From assembly GCA_021795535.1 (NCBI GenBank), contig JAJYPG010000031.1, forward strand, positions 1 to 8,592: a stretch of 8,592 nt of DNA. Reading direction: 5' to 3'. The stretch comes from Planctomycetota bacterium (GTDB taxonomy: Bacteria; Planctomycetota; Phycisphaerae; WQYP01). Numbering within the stretch: the stretch's first letter is position 1; every line of letters begins with the position of its first letter. This document shows, piece after piece, positions 5,524 through 8,592 of the stretch. Made by a program: the position numbers and the translations under genes. A model generated the notes under the pieces. That model saw only the letters and a list, made by a program, of their open reading frames with translations. It was not told the origin of the DNA and made no database searches.

Positions 5524-6639
5524 TCAGTCCGTAGTGGCGGAAATCCAGGCATCCATTTCCGCAGCCGCTTCTTGATCGGTCATTTGCTCTGGCGGATGCT
5601 TCATGAGTGCGGCGCTTACCGGGTTAATCACGCCGCCCTGATTGCGGCTTTTGGCCAAACAGACGCAGCGTACGGCATCAACCACAATTCCCGCGCTGTT
5701 AGGGGAATCCTCCACGGAAAGTTTCAGGTCCAATTCCATGGGTAGGCCGCCAAAGCCACGGGCGTTCATGCGAATGTAGCAGACTTTGTTATCATGCAGG
5801 AAGGGAATGTAGTCTGAAGGGCCGATGTGAATGTTTTGCTCTTTCATGCCGCCGCGCACCTGGCTGGTAACAGCTTCGGTTTTGCTTACTTTTTTGCTGA
5901 CCAGCCGGCTGCGTTCCAGCATGTTTTGAAAATCGTTGTTTCCCCCCACGTTTAACTGGTAACTGGTATCAACTGTTATGCCGCGTTGTTGTGCCACCAT
6001 CATCAATTGACGATGAACAATGGTCGCGCCAAATTGTGATTTAATATCATCCCCCACCAGCGGCAGGCCCGTCCGGGCAAACTTTTCCGCCCAGTGCGGA
6101 TTGCTGGCAATAAACACCGGTATGCAATTGACCATGCCGATGCCCGCCAGCAGACAGGCCTCGGCATAAAATTCCGTCGCCCGTTGCGATCCCACCGGCA
6201 GGTAATTCACCAGCACATTGGCGTTGGTGCGGGCCAATGTTTCCAGCACCTGTGCCAATGTCGCGCCATCCGTCGCCGCGGAAACCGCCACATGTTGTGG
6301 ATTTTTGGCATCGCGCAAATGTTCCGCCACACCATCCACCACCGGACCGGGATAAACCAGCGCGCCGCCATCGTCGGGATGCGGTTCAAAAATACGGCTG
6401 TTGTTCGGAGTGGCGAAAATGGCTTCGCCCACGCGGCGGCCTATTTTTCGGCTGTCCACATCAAAAGCGCAGGCAATTTCAATATCACCAGCGCCCCAGC
6501 CCCCGATGTCCGGGTGCATCAGGCCGACCGTTTCACCGGTGCGGCGGTAAAAGCTCAGGCCTTGCACCAGCGTGGAGGCGCAGTTGCCCAGGCCGACTAT
6601 GGCAATTCGTGGTTTGGTTACGGTTTTGACGGTGTTCAT
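5524..6639 (-). CDS. ino1: myo-Inositol-1-phosphate synthase (Ino1)
   Basis: Ino1 is an NAD-dependent cytosolic enzyme that isomerises glucose 6-phosphate to 1L-myo-inositol 1-phosphate (also called inositol-3-phosphate), the first step to inositol lipids, inositol-based osmolytes or thiols. The 371-residue product is very like the mycobacterial enzyme (about 367) and lacks the extra length of eukaryotic forms. Motifs in order are AIVGLGNCASTLVQGL for NAD binding (11-28), CAFDVDSRKIG, VLVNYLPVGS, PVFIASNPHWA, LVGDDIKSQFGATI, QLNVGGNNDFQNMLER, SKKVSKTEAVTS, HIGPSDYIPFL and the C-terminal DSPNSAGIVVDAVR. Conserved lysines and aspartates of the active site are present, for example Asp197-Asp198, Lys200 and Lys253. 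The start at 6639 has GGAG four bases upstream; an upstream 19-residue extension is unlikely because it overlaps the porin end. It lies 25 nt downstream of the porin gene, so the two are probably cotranscribed. No enzyme using the inositol phosphate is in view. Confidence 0.96.
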   Translation of the reverse strand: MNTVKTVTKPRIAIVGLGNCASTLVQGLSFYRRTGETVGLMHPDIGGWGAGDIEIACAFDVDSRKIGRRVGEAIFATPNNSRIFEPHPDDGGALVYPGPVVDGVAEHLRDAKNPQHVAVSAATDGATLAQVLETLARTNANVLVNYLPVGSQRATEFYAEACLLAGIGMVNCIPVFIASNPHWAEKFARTGLPLVGDDIKSQFGATIVHRQLMMVAQQRGITVDTSYQLNVGGNNDFQNMLERSRLVSKKVSKTEAVTSQVRGGMKEQNIHIGPSDYIPFLHDNKVCYIRMNARGFGGLPMELDLKLSVEDSPNSAGIVVDAVRCVCLAKSRNQGGVINPVSAALMKHPPEQMTDQEAAAEMDAWISATTD

Positions 6640-6664
6640 ATTTCTCCATTTATATTCTGTTGTT

Positions 6665-8236
6665 TCAGAAGCATATCTGAAACTGTGTCTGCACAATCAT
6701 ATCCCGACTGTTGATGAAAGTACCGGTCTGCGGATCGCTGTAGGCCGCGGTGGGAATATACGTTACGTCCGTCTGAATGCGAGCGTTGTAGCCAAACAGA
6801 TAATAATTCAGACCCAGCGTATATGTCTGCATGGCATTGGGGCCACTCTGGTTTTGCAACTCACCCACGCGGGCAACCAGCTCCCAGCGGTGCGGCTCCA
6901 GAAAATAGCCGCTCTGCACATACCAGCCAAGCTGCCAAAGCCCGCCACGGCCGAAAGTTGAACGGAAATTGTCAGTCGTGGCCCCCGCAGGCAGTGTATC
7001 ATTGATCTGCTGGAAAAATGCCGCCGCATCCAACGACCAGCCGCGATATTTCGCTGAAAAATCAGTCGTGGCACGGAAAATATTCCCATTCAGCGGCATG
7101 GGTGGCACGAAACCCGCTCTGCCTGTGGCGGACAGACCATTCAGCATCAGCGTTTGCTGTGGAGCTGGAAACGCACTGGGCGTGCTGTTCTGCGATTCAT
7201 AACCAGCGCCCGCGCCCAGCAGCCAGATAAAATGCCGTCGAAAAGCCAGGTCCGGCTCGTTGGCGAAGTCACACTCCTGGCCAGCACCGGCGAATTGAAT
7301 CCGGCCATAAAAACCCATGCGATTATCCCTTGCACCAGGTGTATCCGCGGAGTAACCGACCAGATTCGCCTGGGAACCATTGTTGACCATCACTTCGTAG
7401 CTTAGTTGGTTGGGCAGGATGTCGCCAAACAGACTCACGCCCAGCGAATGGTCCGGATCGAAAGGCAGAAAGGATTCCGGAAATTCCTGCAGGTCCAGTC
7501 CCGTGTCGTTTTCCCACCATTGCAATTTGCTGAAGGGCACCGCATACGAACCAAACCGCAGGTTAAGCAGTGGGTTAATGGAATAGCTGAGAAAGAGATT
7601 ATTCAGTTGGAAATTTCCCTGATTGCTGGATTCGCCCGCGAAATCCCCTTGAATCATGTAAAAGACCCGTGGTGAAAGAATAGTGCCAGAAAAGCTGAGG
7701 CGCGCCCGCCGAAAGAAAAACCCGTTGGTATCTCCCGCGGAAGCCCCGGTAATTTCCGCCGCGGAATGGGTAAACATGTAGCGGTATTGAAGCTCGCCAT
7801 TGATCACCAGTTCTGTTCGCTTATCCTCCGAGCGAATGAAAAAGCCATTGTCATAGTCCGCCTGAATGCCGACCATCCGCCTCTGTTGCCGCCGAGATTC
7901 CGCCAGTACCTGCGTTGCCAGACGCCGCACGAAGGCGGCATTTTGTTGGCTGTTCCAAACGCTGTTCTCCTGCCGCAACAGTTGTTGCACGCGAATCTTG
8001 AGCTTGTGATAACCTTTCAGCCGTCGCTGCAAGGTTGCGACCTGCCGCTGCAGCAATTGAAGCTGCCGACTGGTCTCCGCCCAGGACGATGGAGTTGGTG
8101 TGGTTGGGCCAGAGGTCCAACCAGGTTTGTCTGCAGGTGCGGCGCTGGCCGCGGCATGGCCATGGATTGCCGCCACCAGAACGATTGGTGCATAATGCGC
8201 GCGGAAACCGCGCAGGAAAAAGGTCTTCTTTTTCAT
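6665..8236 (-). CDS. Outer-membrane porin, phosphate-selective O/P type
   Basis: The 523-residue product is an outer-membrane beta-barrel of the OprO/OprP-like (Porin_O_P) family. It opens with a basic MKKK, a hydrophobic stretch (about 14-32) and a likely signal peptidase site after Ala-Ser-Ala near residue 32. Residues about 52-120 are rich in Gln, Arg and Leu and look like an alpha-helical coiled coil, probably periplasmic. The barrel follows from about 123: GFFIRSEDKRTELVINGEL, FFFRRARLSFSGTI, LNNLFLSYSINPLLNLRFGS and PFSKLQWWEN are typical strands and turns. The chain ends in MIVQTQFQICF, with a terminal aromatic residue as expected for barrel assembly. The name reflects the family; whether the pore prefers phosphate or another anion cannot be seen. 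GGAG lies 5 nt before the ATG. It is the first gene of a probable porin-ino1 unit. Confidence 0.85.
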   Translation of the reverse strand: MKKKTFFLRGFRAHYAPIVLVAAIHGHAAASAAPADKPGWTSGPTTPTPSSWAETSRQLQLLQRQVATLQRRLKGYHKLKIRVQQLLRQENSVWNSQQNAAFVRRLATQVLAESRRQQRRMVGIQADYDNGFFIRSEDKRTELVINGELQYRYMFTHSAAEITGASAGDTNGFFFRRARLSFSGTILSPRVFYMIQGDFAGESSNQGNFQLNNLFLSYSINPLLNLRFGSYAVPFSKLQWWENDTGLDLQEFPESFLPFDPDHSLGVSLFGDILPNQLSYEVMVNNGSQANLVGYSADTPGARDNRMGFYGRIQFAGAGQECDFANEPDLAFRRHFIWLLGAGAGYESQNSTPSAFPAPQQTLMLNGLSATGRAGFVPPMPLNGNIFRATTDFSAKYRGWSLDAAAFFQQINDTLPAGATTDNFRSTFGRGGLWQLGWYVQSGYFLEPHRWELVARVGELQNQSGPNAMQTYTLGLNYYLFGYNARIQTDVTYIPTAAYSDPQTGTFINSRDMIVQTQFQICF

Positions 8237-8408
8237 AAAATCTCCAAAGTTTTATATTCGTGGCCCCCAGCCTTTGTGGCTGGTCCACCTGGCCTCTGGC
8301 TGGGCCGCAAGCCGGTAATGGCGGTGTTGGTCTACCGACTCGCCTTGATCCTGATTGGGGTGTCCCGATATATCTGGATACATTGCAAAAACTGTTTTTT
8401 CTGGATAT
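8237..8408. other. 172-nt leader region of the porin gene
   Basis: No gene is seen here. On the minus strand an A/T-rich patch at about 8360-8408 contains two copies of TATCCAG and the palindrome AAAAAC-A-GTTTTT. This may be a promoter region, but no convincing -35/-10 pair was found. A hairpin lies closer to the porin start. Confidence 0.4.
8267..8283 (-). promoter_or_regulatory. hairpin in the porin mRNA leader
   Basis: CCAGCC, a 5-nt loop and GGCTGG form a perfect 6-bp stem. On the minus strand it ends about 30 nt before the porin ATG and just ahead of an A/T-rich segment with the ribosome site. No T run follows. It could be a target for post-transcriptional control of the porin, as is common for porin mRNAs. 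Confidence 0.4.
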
Positions 8409-8592
8409 TCAGTGTTGTATTTCCTCCAAGGTCAGCAAGGCGTATGATGTGGCCATAGTTCGGTTCCCCTCCAACCATGCACCGTTGCTGGTGTTTTGCC
8501 AACTTCCGTTGGCCTGTTGCTTATGGGCAAGCCGCCGCAAAAGTTCACGTGACCAATTGTGCTGTCGGCCCCGGGAATCGGTAAAAATCCGC
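8409..8592 (-). CDS. Prenyltransferase/squalene-oxidase repeat protein, C-terminal fragment
   Basis: An open frame enters from the right edge and runs for 60 codons to TGA (8409-8411 on the plus strand). It contains HNWSRELLRRLAHKQQ, then a QW motif Q-x3-G-x-W (QQANGSW), and WLEGNRTMATSYALLTLEEI at the end. This is the typical last repeat of prenyltransferase/squalene-oxidase repeat proteins, an alpha-alpha barrel fold found in terpene cyclases and in many planctomycete proteins of unknown role. The equivalent family ending is roughly GSW ... W.EG.P.LVT.YALLAL. The first part lies outside the window. Substrate and catalytic residues cannot be judged. The fragment has no ATG start inside the window because only the C-terminus is here. 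It is in the same direction as the porin, 172 nt upstream of it. Confidence 0.72.
   Translation of the reverse strand, partial: RIFTDSRGRQHNWSRELLRRLAHKQQANGSWQNTSNGAWLEGNRTMATSYALLTLEEIQH

Noticed and set aside
6094..6714. 206-codon plus-strand frame opposite ino1
   Set aside because: It is antisense to the highly conserved NAD-binding part of Ino1.
7766..8458. 230-codon plus-strand frame opposite the porin
   Set aside because: It is antisense to the porin N-terminus and runs through its leader. The porin has a signal peptide, barrel strands and a C-terminal aromatic residue, so this frame is a shadow.
1..8592. CRISPR array, tRNA or rRNA genes
   Set aside because: No regular direct repeats with spacers and no cloverleaf or rRNA-like sequence were noticed on reading either strand.

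Overview
The window looks like part of a chromosome from a planctomycete-like, Gram-negative bacterium of moderate GC. This is an inference from gene content: an outer-membrane porin of the phosphate-selective (O/P) type, a bacterial myo-inositol-1-phosphate synthase of the mycobacterial/archaeal kind, a C-terminal fragment of a prenyltransferase/squalene-oxidase repeat protein, and a divergent Fe/Mn superoxide dismutase. Most genes are ordinary housekeeping genes, and no CRISPR array, tRNA, rRNA or prophage was seen.

Left part, plus strand: the window opens inside the C-terminal end of an ISKra4-like transposase (1-252). About 20 bases after its stop is a good sigma70-type promoter (275-303) for pdxJ (vitamin B6 ring closure). 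It is followed after 46 nt by dapA (lysine/diaminopimelate synthesis) and after another 81 nt by an Fe/Mn superoxide dismutase homologue. These three probably form one transcription unit. The SOD gene is flanked by two tiny ORFs that overlap its start and stop codons by GTGA, which may be chance or translational coupling.

Centre, plus strand: a 338-nt gene-free stretch holds two hairpins and a plausible promoter with a palindromic -35 box, leading to a class II fructose-bisphosphate aldolase (fba, glycolysis/gluconeogenesis). A UPF0102/YraN nuclease-fold protein follows.

Right part, minus strand, read from right to left: the C-terminal 60 codons of a prenyltransferase/squalene-oxidase repeat protein (8409-8592), a 523-residue porin with signal peptide and periplasmic coiled coil, myo-inositol-1-phosphate synthase (ino1) only 25 nt behind the porin, and a small universal stress protein with a degenerate ATP-binding motif. 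The two gene sets converge in a 263-nt spacer (4697-4959) with no recognisable terminator.

No clear new multi-gene system is visible. The points most worth checking are the possible IS-derived promoter of pdxJ, the altered second shell of the SOD active site with its two overlapping micro-ORFs, the porin-ino1 pairing, and the edge-truncated repeat protein.
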